Source: Bradyrhizobium sp. (lineage in GTDB: Bacteria; Pseudomonadota; Alphaproteobacteria; Rhizobiales; Xanthobacteraceae). From it: a stretch of DNA of 53,028 bases. Below are positions 17,054-26,182 of this stretch, one piece after another. The stretch is taken from NCBI RefSeq assembly GCF_030697065.1, contig NZ_JAUYQU010000021.1, positions 1 through 53,028 on the forward strand. Reading direction: 5' to 3'. The notes beneath the pieces were generated by a model that saw only the letters and a program-made list of their open reading frames with translations, was not told where the DNA came from and did not search any database. The position numbers and the translations under genes are program-made. Position 1 is the stretch's first letter. Each line of letters starts with the position of its first letter.

Positions 17054-17739
17054 GAATTCAGATCCGCGCGCACCTTCGCGAACACGCTGCGAAACATCTC
17101 CGGCGTCAACACCCGCGTGTTGGTGTTGTAACGCGAGCAATGATAGCTGTCGTAAAGCCTGAACGCACCGGCCTGATGGATCGCGCCGTGCGCAAACGGC
17201 GCCGCCGCGGCGCGAAGCGCGAGAACTTTCAGCATCGAGTCATGGGCGACGCGGCCGAGTGCGACGATCGCCCGCAATTTCGGCATCGCCGCGATGGTGG
17301 CGATCAGGAACTGCCGGCAGGTGTTGATCTCGACGGGCAAGGGCTTGTTCTGCGGCGGCACGCAGCGCACGGCATTGCTGATCCGGCAGTCGACCAGTTT
17401 CAGTCCGTCATCGGGCCTCGCCTGATAGACGCCTCTGGCAAAACCGTATTCCAGCAGCGTGGCGTAAAGCAGGTCGCCGGCGAAATCGCCGGTGAAGGGA
17501 CGCCCGGTACGATTGGCGCCCTGCACGCCGGGCGCGAGGCCGACGATCAACAGCGCGGCATCGGCATCGCCGAACGACGGCACCGGCGAATTGAACCAAT
17601 CCGGCTCGCGCGCGCGCAACGAGTCGCGGTAGCTCGCGAGCCTCGGACAGAGCGGGCAATTGCGGTCGGGTGCGGCAGGGAGGGCGGGCGGCTTGCGGCC
17701 GCGCCGCGGATCGATCTCAATCCTCGAATTCGTCGTCAT
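17050..17739 (-). CDS. Uracil-DNA glycosylase, type 5 (UdgB-like)
   Basis: A 229-residue DNA-repair enzyme that removes uracil and other deaminated bases. The ATG at 17739 is preferred; it lies inside the end of the NYN gene by 23 bases. Motif 1 is GLAPGVQGANRTGRPFTGD, as in UDGb enzymes. The C-terminal motif is HCSRYNTNTRVLTP, where most members read H-P-S. Cys28, Cys31, Cys126 and Cys141 could bind a 4Fe-4S cluster as in this superfamily. Co-transcription with the NYN gene is likely from the overlap. Confidence 0.88.
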   Translation of the reverse strand: MTTNSRIEIDPRRGRKPPALPAAPDRNCPLCPRLASYRDSLRAREPDWFNSPVPSFGDADAALLIVGLAPGVQGANRTGRPFTGDFAGDLLYATLLEYGFARGVYQARPDDGLKLVDCRISNAVRCVPPQNKPLPVEINTCRQFLIATIAAMPKLRAIVALGRVAHDSMLKVLALRAAAAPFAHGAIHQAGAFRLYDSYHCSRYNTNTRVLTPEMFRSVFAKVRADLNS

Positions 17740-18346
17740 CGGCTCTCGGCGCCATCGTGGTCGCGCGCTGCAGGAATTGCGGCGCATGATGGCGCGGCTC
17801 GCGCGGAGCCGGACGCTCGGACGGATCGCGGCCGAGCTTGGATTGCAATTCCACCAGATCGGTGAAGACGTCGGCCTGGCGGCGCAGTTCGTCGGCGATC
17901 ATGGGCGGCTGGCTCGAAATCGTCGAAATCACGGTAACGCGGACGCCGCGGCGTTGCACCGCCTCGACCAGCGAGCGGAAATCGCCGTCGCCGGAGAACA
18001 GCACGATCTGGTCGACATGCTCGGCGAGCTCCATCGCATTTACCGCGAGCTCGATATCCATGTTGCCCTTGACCTTGCGCCGGCCGCTGGCGTCGATGAA
18101 TTCCTTGGTCGCCTTGGTGACGACGGTGTAACCGTTGTAATCGAGCCAGTCGATCAACGGGCGGATCGAGGAATATTCCTGATCCTCGATGATCGCGGTG
18201 TAATAGAACGCCCGAAGCAGCGTGCCACGGCTCTGGAATTCCTTGAGAAGGCGCTTGTAATCGATGTCGAAGCCGAGCGTCTTGGCGGTAGCATACAGAT
18301 TGGCGCCATCGATAAAGAGCGCGATCTTGGAGGAAGCAGGTGACAT
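17717..18346 (-). CDS. NYN-domain protein (LabA/DUF88 family)
   Basis: A 209-residue protein with a PIN-like nuclease fold. The ATG at 18346 (MSPASSKIALFIDGANLYAT) is used; the codon before it is TTG. Conserved acidic residues appear in FIDGANLY, in KGNMDIELAVNAM and in LFSGDGDFRSLVEAV, the metal-binding set of NYN domains. The C-terminal 50 residues are disordered, ending in an acidic tail (RADDDEFED). The family is thought to process RNA, but the substrate is unproven. Confidence 0.88.
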   Translation of the reverse strand: MSPASSKIALFIDGANLYATAKTLGFDIDYKRLLKEFQSRGTLLRAFYYTAIIEDQEYSSIRPLIDWLDYNGYTVVTKATKEFIDASGRRKVKGNMDIELAVNAMELAEHVDQIVLFSGDGDFRSLVEAVQRRGVRVTVISTISSQPPMIADELRRQADVFTDLVELQSKLGRDPSERPAPREPRHHAPQFLQRATTMAPRADDDEFED

Positions 18347-18693
18347 CAAAGGTTCTCACGTTGTTGTTAGGTTTTTGGCGCGGCGGCAACCAAGCCGCGC
18401 ATTTCCAGCATATGCTGCCTAAAGTTCGGTGAATATACCCATCACCAGCACCACTGCAATGCGGTGCGGACAGGTTAAACGACCGCTACGTTATTGACGA
18501 GGCAATGAAGCGATTTCTTGTCCTGGACGGCAATTGCCCTGTCCGGACGCTCCGGCCATTGTGGCCCCGGGGGAGGGGTTACCAGAGCCCAACGAGAAGG
18601 CAATTCACAAATTGGTCTTGCGGAAAGCCGCCGGGACCTATAATTACCGCGGCATAATCAACACATTCGTCCCATTTAACGGAGCGACAGTCG
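18347..18693. other. Intergenic region with the rpoZ promoter
   Basis: About 350 bases between divergent genes. I see no gene. It contains a GC-rich stretch near 18540-18580 (CCGGACGCTCCGG) and the rpoZ promoter at 18617-18644. The NYN gene promoter must also lie here, but no clear hexamers were found for it. Confidence 0.5.
18617..18644 (+). promoter_or_regulatory. rpoZ promoter
   Basis: A -35 element CTTGCG (18617-18622), a 16-base spacer and a perfect -10 TATAAT (18639-18644), about 50 bases upstream of the rpoZ start. Confidence 0.7.
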
Positions 18694-19086
18694 ATGGCGC
18701 GCGTCACCGTAGAAGATTGCATTGATAAGGTCGACAATCGGTTCGATCTGGTCCTGTTGGCAGCGCATCGCGCCCGCATGATCTCCTCGGGATCGCAACT
18801 TACGGTAGATCGCGATAACGACAAGAATCCGGTCGTTTCCCTGCGCGAAATCGCCGACTCCTCGATTTCGCCAGAGGATTTGCGTGAAGAACTGGTGCAT
18901 TCCCTGCAGAAATTCGTCGAAGTCGACGAGCCGGAGCCCGATACCGTGCCCTTGATCGGGTCGGCCGGGGCCAGCGTCGATGCCGACGATACCGAAGTCG
19001 CGGTCGAGCGGATGACCGAGGAAGAGCTGCTCAAGGGCCTCGAGGGCCTTGCGCCGCCGGAAGAACAGCCGGAAGAGGACGAATAG
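18694..19086 (+). CDS. rpoZ: RNA polymerase omega subunit
   Basis: A 130-residue subunit that helps assemble beta' into RNA polymerase and, in proteobacteria, forms one ppGpp site. The start [20 protein letters not shown] is the classic omega N-terminus, followed by [12 protein letters not shown] and [11 protein letters not shown]. The acidic C-terminal extension ([20 protein letters not shown]) is typical of rhizobia. It sits directly upstream of the (p)ppGpp synthetase/hydrolase gene, a conserved pairing. Confidence 0.97.
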   Translation: MARVTVEDCIDKVDNRFDLVLLAAHRARMISSGSQLTVDRDNDKNPVVSLREIADSSISPEDLREELVHSLQKFVEVDEPEPDTVPLIGSAGASVDADDTEVAVERMTEEELLKGLEGLAPPEEQPEEDE

Positions 19087-19341
19087 GCCGTCGCGGCGAC
19101 GCCCTCGGGCTTTTCCGCATCCGCCTGGTTTGCCAATGGCCCGGACATTCGTCCGGGCCTTTGCTTTTGTTGACATTTTCGTGGTTACGATGGCTCGGTA
19201 ACGGGCGCGGCCCTGATGCTGCGGCCTTCAAGTCCGAAATCGAACATTTACCGCTCCGAACGGGTGATGCTCGGGCCAGGAACACACTAGTTTATATCGT
19301 GAGGCGGGCGCGTTCGGGTCCGGCACGGAGGCAACCATTCG

Positions 19342-21642
19342 ATGGCGTATTGGCGCCGCAGCCCACGGCAGATGCAGGCCGCGACCGAATCGGTTGCGGT
19401 GGCGCCAACCTCGGCCCTGCCGCCGCCGAAGCCGGTGAAATCGTCGCGAACCGGCATGATGCGGCAATACGACCTGGTCGAGCGCGTCAGGTCCTATAAC
19501 CCGGATACCAACGAAGATCTGCTGAACCGCGCCTATGTCTACGCCATGAAGGCGCATGGCACCCAAACCCGCGCTTCCGGGGACCCCTATTTCTCCCACC
19601 CGCTCGAGGTCGCGGCGATCCTCACCGATCTCAAGCTCGACGACGCCACCATCGTGGCCGCCCTGCTGCACGACACCATCGAGGATACCGAGGCTACCCG
19701 CGCCGAAATCGATCAGGTTTTCGGCCACGAGATCGGCGCCCTGGTGGAGGGGCTCACCAAGCTGAAACGGCTGGAACTGGTGTCGCGCGAGGCCAAGCAG
19801 GCGGAGAACCTGCGCAAGCTGCTGCTGGCGATCGCCGACGACGTCCGCGTCCTCCTGATCAAGCTCGCCGATCGCCTGCACAACATGCGCACGCTCGAAT
19901 TCGTGCCGCCGACCTCGCGCCGTCGGATCGCCGAGGAGACGCTCGACATCTATGCCCCGCTCGCGGGCCGAATGGGCATGCAGGAGATGCGGGAGGAACT
20001 CGAGGACCTGTCGTTCCACATGCTCGATCCGGAAGCTCACTCGGTGGTGATGCAACGGCTGGAATCGCTGGAGGACCGCAACCGCAACCTGATCGGCGAG
20101 ATCGAGAGCCAGTTATCCAAGAACCTGCAGAAAAACGGCATGGCGGCGCATGTCTATGGCCGGCGCAAGCGGCCGTTCTCGATCTGGACCAAGATGGAGC
20201 GCAAGTCGGTCGGCTTCGAGCAATTGTCCGATATCTTCGGATTCCGCGTCGTGATGGATGACGTCGAGGCCTGCTACCGCGCGCTCGGGGTCGTGCACAC
20301 CACCTGGCCGGTGGTGCCCGGCCGCTTCAAGGATTACATCTCGACGCCGAAGCAGAACGACTACCGGTCGATCCACACCACCGTGATCGGTCCCGGCAAC
20401 CAGCGCGTCGAACTGCAGATCCGCACCGAGGAGATGGACCAGATCGCCGAACTGGGCATCGCCGCGCATGCCTTCTACAAGGATGGCGTGGGATCGCCGA
20501 CCGAGCTTCTGAAGCGCGAATCCAACGCCTTCGCCTGGCTCCGCCATACCATCGGAATCCTGTCCGACAGCGCCAATCCGGAGGAGTTCCTCGAGCATAC
20601 CAAGCTCGAGCTGTTTCACGATCAGGTGTTCTGCTTCACCCCGAAGGGAAAGCTGATCGCGCTGCCGCGCCACGCCAATGTGATCGACTTCGCCTATGCG
20701 GTGCATACCGACGTCGGCAACAGCGCGGTCGGCTGCAAGATCAACGGCAAGTTCGCTCCGCTGTCGTCCGAGCTGCAGAATGGCGACGAGGTCGAGGTGC
20801 TGACCTCGGAAGCCCAGGCAGCGCCGCCCTCGGCGTGGGAATCGCTGGCGGTCACCGGCAAGGCGCGGGCGGCGATCCGGCGCGCGACGCGCACCGCGGT
20901 GCGCGACCAGTATGCCGGGCTCGGCCGCCGCATCGTCGAGCGGCTGTTCACGCGCGCCAAGATCGAATACGCCGACGACAAGCTCAAGGGCGCGCTGCCG
21001 CGGCTGGCGCGCGCCTCGATCGACGACGTGATGGCGTCGGTCGGGCGCGGCGAGATGAAGGCCTCCGACGTCGCGCGGGCGATGTATCCCGACTACAAGG
21101 AAGAACGGGTGGTGCGCTATGGCGCCGCCAAGAAGAGCCTCGCGGTCAAGCTGAAGCTGAAATCGGCGCCCGATCCCGGACGCAGCCCGTCGGCGATCCC
21201 GGTACGCGGCATCAATTCCGATCTGCCGGTCAAATTCGCGCCGAACGGCGGCGCCGTGCCGGGCGACCGCATCGTCGGGATCGTGACGCCGGGGGAGGGC
21301 ATCACGATCTATCCGATCCAGTCGCCGGCGCTGAAGGACTTCGAGGAGGAGCCGGAGCGCTGGCTCGACGTCCGCTGGGACGTCGACGAAACGACGCCGC
21401 AGCGCTTTCCCGCGCGAATCCGCGTCGACAATGTCAACGAGCCCGGCAGTCTCGCCCAGGTGGCGACCGTGATCGCCGAGCACGACGGCAATATCGACAA
21501 TATCAGCATGTCCAGGCGCTCGCCCGACTTCACCGAACTCACCATCGATCTCGAGGTCTATGACCTGAAGCATCTCAGCGCTATCATCGCCCAGTTGCGC
21601 GCCAAGGCCGTCGTCGCCCGGGTCGACCGCGTCAATGGGTAA
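19342..21642 (+). CDS. rsh: Bifunctional (p)ppGpp synthetase/hydrolase
   Basis: A 766-residue RelA/SpoT homologue, the stringent-response enzyme. An HD hydrolase domain spans about residues 60-230 with His86 (FSHPLEV) and the His110-Asp111 pair (LLHDTIEDT). The synthetase domain spans about 270-430 (RPFSIWTKMERK, FGFRVVMDD, YRSIHTTVIGP). A TGS domain follows at about 430-490 (FTPKGKLIALPRHANVIDFA) and a C-terminal ACT domain at about 690-766. Both catalytic centres look intact. The start at 19342 has GGAGG about 12 bases upstream. MRQYDLVERV at 19459 is an alternative that matches many rhizobial homologues. Confidence 0.95.
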   Translation: MAYWRRSPRQMQAATESVAVAPTSALPPPKPVKSSRTGMMRQYDLVERVRSYNPDTNEDLLNRAYVYAMKAHGTQTRASGDPYFSHPLEVAAILTDLKLDDATIVAALLHDTIEDTEATRAEIDQVFGHEIGALVEGLTKLKRLELVSREAKQAENLRKLLLAIADDVRVLLIKLADRLHNMRTLEFVPPTSRRRIAEETLDIYAPLAGRMGMQEMREELEDLSFHMLDPEAHSVVMQRLESLEDRNRNLIGEIESQLSKNLQKNGMAAHVYGRRKRPFSIWTKMERKSVGFEQLSDIFGFRVVMDDVEACYRALGVVHTTWPVVPGRFKDYISTPKQNDYRSIHTTVIGPGNQRVELQIRTEEMDQIAELGIAAHAFYKDGVGSPTELLKRESNAFAWLRHTIGILSDSANPEEFLEHTKLELFHDQVFCFTPKGKLIALPRHANVIDFAYAVHTDVGNSAVGCKINGKFAPLSSELQNGDEVEVLTSEAQAAPPSAWESLAVTGKARAAIRRATRTAVRDQYAGLGRRIVERLFTRAKIEYADDKLKGALPRLARASIDDVMASVGRGEMKASDVARAMYPDYKEERVVRYGAAKKSLAVKLKLKSAPDPGRSPSAIPVRGINSDLPVKFAPNGGAVPGDRIVGIVTPGEGITIYPIQSPALKDFEEEPERWLDVRWDVDETTPQRFPARIRVDNVNEPGSLAQVATVIAEHDGNIDNISMSRRSPDFTELTIDLEVYDLKHLSAIIAQLRAKAVVARVDRVNG

Positions 21643-21649
21643 CGAGGCT

Positions 21650-21752
21650 CGTCATTGCCGGGCTTGACCCGGCAATCCATCTTTACGAAGAAGATGGATG
21701 CGCGGGGCATATTGGGTGAAGACGCGCTTCGCGCTTTTGCCCGCGCATGACG
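21650..21752. repeat. Palindromic intergenic repeat
   Basis: Nested palindromes: CGTCAT...ATGACG at the ends, TGCCGGG CTTGA CCCGGCA, CCATCTT TACG AAGATGG, and CGCGGG...CCCGCG. It is a dispersed Bradyrhizobium-type element in the gap between rsh and pdxJ. Confidence 0.7.
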
Positions 21753-21796
21753 GTTCGAGTGTCTTCGTCTTCCTCTAAACTGCGTCGGAAGTCCGC

Positions 21797-22579
21797 ATGC
21801 CTGCTCCCCCCCTGCGTCTCGGAGTCAATGTCGACCACGTCGCCACGCTGCGCAACGCCCGGGCGGGCGAGCGGCCCGATCCGGTGCGCGCAGCCCTGCT
21901 CGCGATCGAGGCCGGCGCCGACGGCATTACCGCCCATCTGCGCGAGGATCGCCGCCACATCCGCGACGACGACATGGCGCGGCTGAAGGCGGAGATTTCC
22001 AGGCCGCTGAACTTCGAGATGGCGGCGACCGAGGACATGCTGCGGATCGCGCTGGCGACCAAACCGCATGCGGTGTGCCTGGTACCCGAGCGCCGCGAGG
22101 AACTCACCACGGAGGGCGGCCTCGACGTGGTCGGGCAGCACAACCTGCTGGCGCCGTTCATCGCGCGCCTGAACGACGCGGGGGTTCGGGTATCGCTGTT
22201 CATTGCCGCCGACCCCGCCCAGATCGAAATGGCGGCGAGGCTGCGCGCGCCTGTCATCGAAATCCACACCGGCGCCTGGTGCGACGCCGTGGTCGATGGC
22301 CACACCGCCAGGGCGGAATCCGAGTGGCAGCGCATCGTCGCCGGTGCCGCGCTGGCGCGCTCGGCCGGCCTCGAAGTCCATGCCGGTCACGGTCTCGATT
22401 ATGCGACCGCGGAGACGATCGCGGGCATCCCCGAGATCATGGAACTGAATATCGGTTACTACATGATCGGGGAGGCATTGTTCGTCGGACTCGGCGAGAC
22501 CGTCCGGACGATGCGGGCGGCGATGGACCGCGGGCGCGCCAAACTCGGCGGCGGCGAAGCCAACCGGACGGGCGCATGA
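21797..22579 (+). CDS. pdxJ: Pyridoxine 5'-phosphate synthase
   Basis: A 260-residue TIM-barrel enzyme that makes pyridoxine 5'-phosphate from 3-amino-2-oxopropyl phosphate and deoxyxylulose 5-phosphate, in vitamin B6 synthesis. Family blocks include [37 protein letters not shown], the strand [12 protein letters not shown], and [10 protein letters not shown] near residue 195. It ends in an ATGA overlap with acpS, so the two are translationally coupled. Confidence 0.97.
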   Translation: MPAPPLRLGVNVDHVATLRNARAGERPDPVRAALLAIEAGADGITAHLREDRRHIRDDDMARLKAEISRPLNFEMAATEDMLRIALATKPHAVCLVPERREELTTEGGLDVVGQHNLLAPFIARLNDAGVRVSLFIAADPAQIEMAARLRAPVIEIHTGAWCDAVVDGHTARAESEWQRIVAGAALARSAGLEVHAGHGLDYATAETIAGIPEIMELNIGYYMIGEALFVGLGETVRTMRAAMDRGRAKLGGGEANRTGA

Positions 22580-22995
22580 TCATCGGCATCGGCTCCGACC
22601 TGATCGACATCCGCCGGGTCGCCAAGGTGATCGAGCGCCACGGCGACCGCTTCCTCGACCGGGTTTTCACCGAGGCCGAGCGCGCCCGGGCCGGGCGCCG
22701 TGCCAAGAGCGAGAAGATGGTGGTTGCGACCTATGCCAAGCGGTTTGCCGCCAAGGAGGCCTGTTCCAAGGCGCTGGGTACCGGAATCCGCCAGGGCGTC
22801 TGGTGGCGGGATATGGGGGTGGTGAACCTGCCGGGGGGGCGGCCGACCATGCAGCTGACCGGCGGGGCGCTGGTCCGGCTCGAGGCGCTGACGCCGGAGG
22901 GCCTGGAGGCGCGCATAGATCTGTCGATTACCGACGATTGGCCGCTGGCGCAGGCCTTCGTCATAATTTCGGCGGTCAATCCGGGCAAAGCCTGA
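22576..22995 (+). CDS. acpS: Holo-[acyl-carrier-protein] synthase
   Basis: A 139-residue phosphopantetheinyl transferase that activates acyl carrier protein from CoA. The start [15 protein letters not shown] carries the Mg-binding Asp8. The second motif is [18 protein letters not shown], with the Glu ligand in KEA. The ATG shares bases with the pdxJ stop (ATGA), which fixes the start. The length is normal, with [10 protein letters not shown] as the last strand. Confidence 0.96.
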   Translation: MIIGIGSDLIDIRRVAKVIERHGDRFLDRVFTEAERARAGRRAKSEKMVVATYAKRFAAKEACSKALGTGIRQGVWWRDMGVVNLPGGRPTMQLTGGALVRLEALTPEGLEARIDLSITDDWPLAQAFVIISAVNPGKA

Positions 22996-23183
22996 AGGTC
23001 GGCGCCGGCATCTTCAGCGGTCCGGTACAAAACTAAAAATCTTCGCCAGTTCAACGGATTAGGAAGTTTTCATGTGGCCGTTGATTGCGTGGCTGCGAAC
23101 AACCGTCTAAAACGCCGCAGGAATATCGAAGCAGGGCGAGTTCAGGCCGCGCCGGAACTGGTCCACAATATCAGAATCAAGAC

Positions 23184-23225
23184 CATTTTCTCGACGCGAA
23201 GAGAACGCTTCGCGTGAGGAAAATG
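23184..23225. repeat. Imperfect hairpin upstream of lepB
   Basis: The arms CATTTTCTCGACGCGAAG and CTTCGCGTGAGGAAAATG pair with a few mismatches around a 6-base loop, about 40 bases before the lepB start. It may be a dispersed palindrome or a leader structure in the lepB transcript. Confidence 0.5.
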
Positions 23226-23267
23226 CTCTGCCACCGCGCGTCTGTCGCGACGGGAATTGGGAAAGCG

Positions 23268-24026
23268 ATGAGCGTGACATCCGGGACAAAAACTGAAAGC
23301 GGATTGGGTGAAACCATCCGCGTTGTCATCCATGCGCTTCTGATCGCCCTCGTGATCCGCACCTTCCTGTTTCAGCCCTTCAACATCCCCTCGGGATCGA
23401 TGAAGGCAACGCTGCTGGTCGGCGATTACCTGTTCGTGTCGAAATATTCCTACGGTTACAGCCATTATTCGATCCCGTTGTCGCCGCCGATATTTTCGGG
23501 ACGCATCTTCGGCTCCGAGCCGGCCCGCGGCGACATCATTGTGTTCCGCCTGCCGAAGGACGATTCCACCGATTACATCAAGCGCGTGATCGGGCTGCCC
23601 GGCGACCGCATCCAGATGAGGGAGGGTCTGCTCTACATCAACGAAGCGCCGATCAAGCGCGAACGCCTCAGCGACTTCATCGGCGAGGACCCCTGCGGTT
23701 CCGACGCCACGGCGCGGGTCAAGCGCTGGAGGGAGACGCTGCCGAATGGCGTCACCTACGAATCGCTGGATTGCGTCGACAACGGATTTTACGACAATAC
23801 CACGATCTATACCGTGCCGGCCGGCCACCTCTTCATGATGGGCGACAACCGCGACAACTCCACCGACAGCCGGGTGTTGTCGGCGGTGGGCTATGTGCCT
23901 TTCGAGAACATCGTCGGCCGGGCCCAGATGATTTTCTTCTCCATTGCCGAGGGCGAAACCGCCTGGATGTTCTGGCGTTGGCCGACCGCGGTGCGCTGGA
24001 ATCGTATTTTCTCCATCGTGCGATGA
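23268..24026 (+). CDS. lepB: Signal peptidase I
   Basis: A 252-residue inner-membrane protease that removes Sec and Tat signal peptides. The ATG at 23268 (MSVTSGTKTESGLGETIRVV) is used; a frame from 23085 adds an unlikely 61 residues that run through the hairpin. One transmembrane helix covers about residues 18-35. The catalytic serine is Ser44 in PSGSMKATLL and the general-base lysine is Lys105 in YIKRVIGLPGD. GDNRDNSTDSR is the conserved C-terminal box. It overlaps rnc by ATGA. Confidence 0.96.
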   Translation: MSVTSGTKTESGLGETIRVVIHALLIALVIRTFLFQPFNIPSGSMKATLLVGDYLFVSKYSYGYSHYSIPLSPPIFSGRIFGSEPARGDIIVFRLPKDDSTDYIKRVIGLPGDRIQMREGLLYINEAPIKRERLSDFIGEDPCGSDATARVKRWRETLPNGVTYESLDCVDNGFYDNTTIYTVPAGHLFMMGDNRDNSTDSRVLSAVGYVPFENIVGRAQMIFFSIAEGETAWMFWRWPTAVRWNRIFSIVR

Positions 24027-24841
24027 ACGACGAATCGCCCGATCTCCAGACATCCTCCGCGTCGGACGAAGCACGCGGTCTGCCTGAGGCCGCGAGCGAA
24101 CCCGCGGCGGTGAAGAAAAAGCGCAGCAAGGTCAGCGCCAAGGCCGCGACCGCGGCGATCGAGGCGCGGATCGGGCACAAATTTGCCGATCCCGAACTGC
24201 TGACGACCGCATTCACCCACGTCTCCGCGCTGAAATCCTCGCGCAAGCGCGGCGACAGCTATCAGCGCCTCGAGTTCCTCGGCGATCACGTGCTCGGGCT
24301 CGTCGTCTCCGACATGCTGTATCGCGCCTTTCCCAACGCCAACGAGGGCGAATTGTCGAAGCGGCTGGCCGATCTCGTGCGCAAGGAAAGCTGTGCCGAT
24401 GTCGCCAAATCGCTCGGGCTGATCGACGACATCAAGCTCGGCGCGGTCGGCGCCGGCGCGGGCGCGCGCTTGCGCAAATCGGTGCTAGGCGACATCTGCG
24501 AAGCGGTGATCGGCGCGATCTTTCTCGACGGGGGCTACACCGCGGCGGCGCAATTCGTCGAACGCAACTGGGTGGAGCGGATGCGCAAGCCCCGTCGGCC
24601 GCTGCGCGATCCCAAGACGGTGCTGCAGGAATGGGCGCAGGGCAAGGGACTGCCGACGCCGGTCTATCGCGAGGTCGAGCGCAGCGGACCGCATCACGAT
24701 CCGCAGTTTCGCGTCGCGGTGGATCTGCCGGGCCTCGAGCCGGCCGAAGGTATCGGCGGCAGCAAGCGCGCGGCCGAAAAGGTCGCGGCATCGGTCATGA
24801 TAGAGCGTGAAGGCGTCGGTGGCGGTAACAATGACAGCTGA
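24023..24841 (+). CDS. rnc: Ribonuclease III
   Basis: A 272-residue double-strand-specific endoribonuclease for rRNA and mRNA processing. The start overlaps the lepB stop. The catalytic signature is QRLEFLGDHVLGLVVSD with Glu84 and Asp88, and further acidic residues lie in LGDICEAVIGAIFLDGG. The C-terminal dsRNA-binding domain begins near DPKTVLQEWAQGKGLPTP. A low-complexity, charged N-terminal extension of about 43 residues (Ser/Glu/Ala then KKKRSK) is longer than in E. coli but usual in rhizobia. It overlaps era by 11 bases. Confidence 0.96.
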   Translation: MNDESPDLQTSSASDEARGLPEAASEPAAVKKKRSKVSAKAATAAIEARIGHKFADPELLTTAFTHVSALKSSRKRGDSYQRLEFLGDHVLGLVVSDMLYRAFPNANEGELSKRLADLVRKESCADVAKSLGLIDDIKLGAVGAGAGARLRKSVLGDICEAVIGAIFLDGGYTAAAQFVERNWVERMRKPRRPLRDPKTVLQEWAQGKGLPTPVYREVERSGPHHDPQFRVAVDLPGLEPAEGIGGSKRAAEKVAASVMIEREGVGGGNNDS

Positions 24842-25787
24842 ACCCCAAAACCACGTCGAAGACGGCATCGAGGACGGCGTCGCGCCGGCGGCGGCGACAC
24901 GCTGCGGCTTCGTCGCGCTGATCGGTGCCCCCAATGTCGGCAAGTCCACGCTGGTCAATGCGCTGGTCGGCTCCAAGGTCACCATCGTCTCGCGCAAGGT
25001 GCAGACCACGCGGGCGCTGATCCGCGGCATCGTGATCGACAACAACGCCCAGATCATCCTGGTCGACACGCCCGGCATCTTCATGCCGAAACGAAGGCTC
25101 GACCGCGCCATGGTGTCCACCGCCTGGAGCGGGGCGCATGACGCCGACCTCGTATGCGTGCTGCTCGACGCCCGCGAGGGGATCGACGAGGAGGCCGAGT
25201 CGATCTTCAGCAAGGTGGCGACCGTCAATCATCCCAAGCTGCTGGTCATCAACAAGGTCGATATCGTCGACAAGGAAAAGCTGCTGAAGCTGGCGCAGGC
25301 CGCCAACGAGCGGCTGAAATTCGCCGAGACCTTCATGGTTTCGGCCATGACCGGTGACGGCGTCGACGATTTGCGACACACCCTTGCCGCGATGGTGCCG
25401 CCGGGGCCGTATCATTATCCGGAAGACCAGATGTCGGATGCGCCGATGCGGCATCTGGCGGCGGAGATCACCCGGGAAAAGATCTTTCGCCAGCTGCATC
25501 AGGAACTGCCGTACCAGTCCACCGTCGAGACCGACAGCTGGACGGAGCGCAAGGACAAATCCATCCGCATCGAGCAGACCATTTTCGTCGAGCGCGAAAG
25601 CCAGCGCAAGATCGTGCTCGGCAAGGGCGGCGCCACCATAAAGTCGATCGGCGCGGACTCCCGCAAGGAGATCGCCGAGATCGTGGGCGTTCCGGTGCAC
25701 CTGTTTCTGTTCGTGAAGGTGCGCGAAAACTGGGGTGACGATCCCAACCGCTACCGTGAAATGGGCCTCGAATTCCCGAAGGAATAG
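24831..25787 (+). CDS. era: GTPase Era
   Basis: A 318-residue GTPase needed for 30S maturation. The ATG at 24831 is chosen; it overlaps the rnc stop (24839-24841). A GTG at 24807 is the other option. G1 is GAPNVGKST (residues 32-40), G3 is DTPG (79-82) and G4 is NKVD (141-144). The C-terminal KH RNA-binding domain (about 230-305) includes VERESQRKIVLGKGGATIKS. The lepB-rnc-era order is conserved, and era is followed 11 bases later by a small membrane protein. Confidence 0.97.
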   Translation: MTAEPQNHVEDGIEDGVAPAAATRCGFVALIGAPNVGKSTLVNALVGSKVTIVSRKVQTTRALIRGIVIDNNAQIILVDTPGIFMPKRRLDRAMVSTAWSGAHDADLVCVLLDAREGIDEEAESIFSKVATVNHPKLLVINKVDIVDKEKLLKLAQAANERLKFAETFMVSAMTGDGVDDLRHTLAAMVPPGPYHYPEDQMSDAPMRHLAAEITREKIFRQLHQELPYQSTVETDSWTERKDKSIRIEQTIFVERESQRKIVLGKGGATIKSIGADSRKEIAEIVGVPVHLFLFVKVRENWGDDPNRYREMGLEFPKE

Positions 25788-25798
25788 AAGGCGTCGCG

Positions 25799-26179
25799 AT
25801 GACCGTACCGAGAAACGTGCTGTGGTTCGAAGTCCTGCTCTATCTGTCGCTGACGCTCGACGCGGTGTCGGTCGCGTTCCGCGATCGCACGCCGACCGCG
25901 CAAGTGACGGAATCGATGATCATGGCGGAAAGCCTGATCGCGGCCGCGCTGATCCTGGTGCTGGTCCACTTCGTCCAGCTCGCCGCGCGACAGCGCAAGA
26001 GCTGGCCGCGCTGGTTTCTGTCAGCCGCCCTGATGCTCTCCGCGATCACGCTGGTGCATGTGATCGGCGCAAGGGGCCTGGAGTTCAGCAGCGCGGTCGA
26101 GGTCGTTTCGTGCACGCTGACGGCAGCCGCCCTGTTTTTTTCCTTCACCGGCGACGCGCGGGACTGGTTCAACGCGTAG
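25799..26179 (+). CDS. Small four-helix membrane protein, unknown function
   Basis: A 126-residue protein with about four hydrophobic segments (near residues 8-26, 42-63, 70-90 and 100-117). The family is not recognised. The start at 25799 is 11 bases after the era stop and is preceded by GAAGG, so it is probably the last gene of the lepB-rnc-era transcript. It is convergent with the PerM-like gene, leaving three bases between stops. Confidence 0.65.
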   Translation: MTVPRNVLWFEVLLYLSLTLDAVSVAFRDRTPTAQVTESMIMAESLIAAALILVLVHFVQLAARQRKSWPRWFLSAALMLSAITLVHVIGARGLEFSSAVEVVSCTLTAAALFFSFTGDARDWFNA

Positions 26180-26182
26180 CCG

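Noticed and set aside
20113..21573. Minus-strand open frame over rsh
   Set aside because: The sequence is antisense to conserved rsh domains and shows no protein signature.
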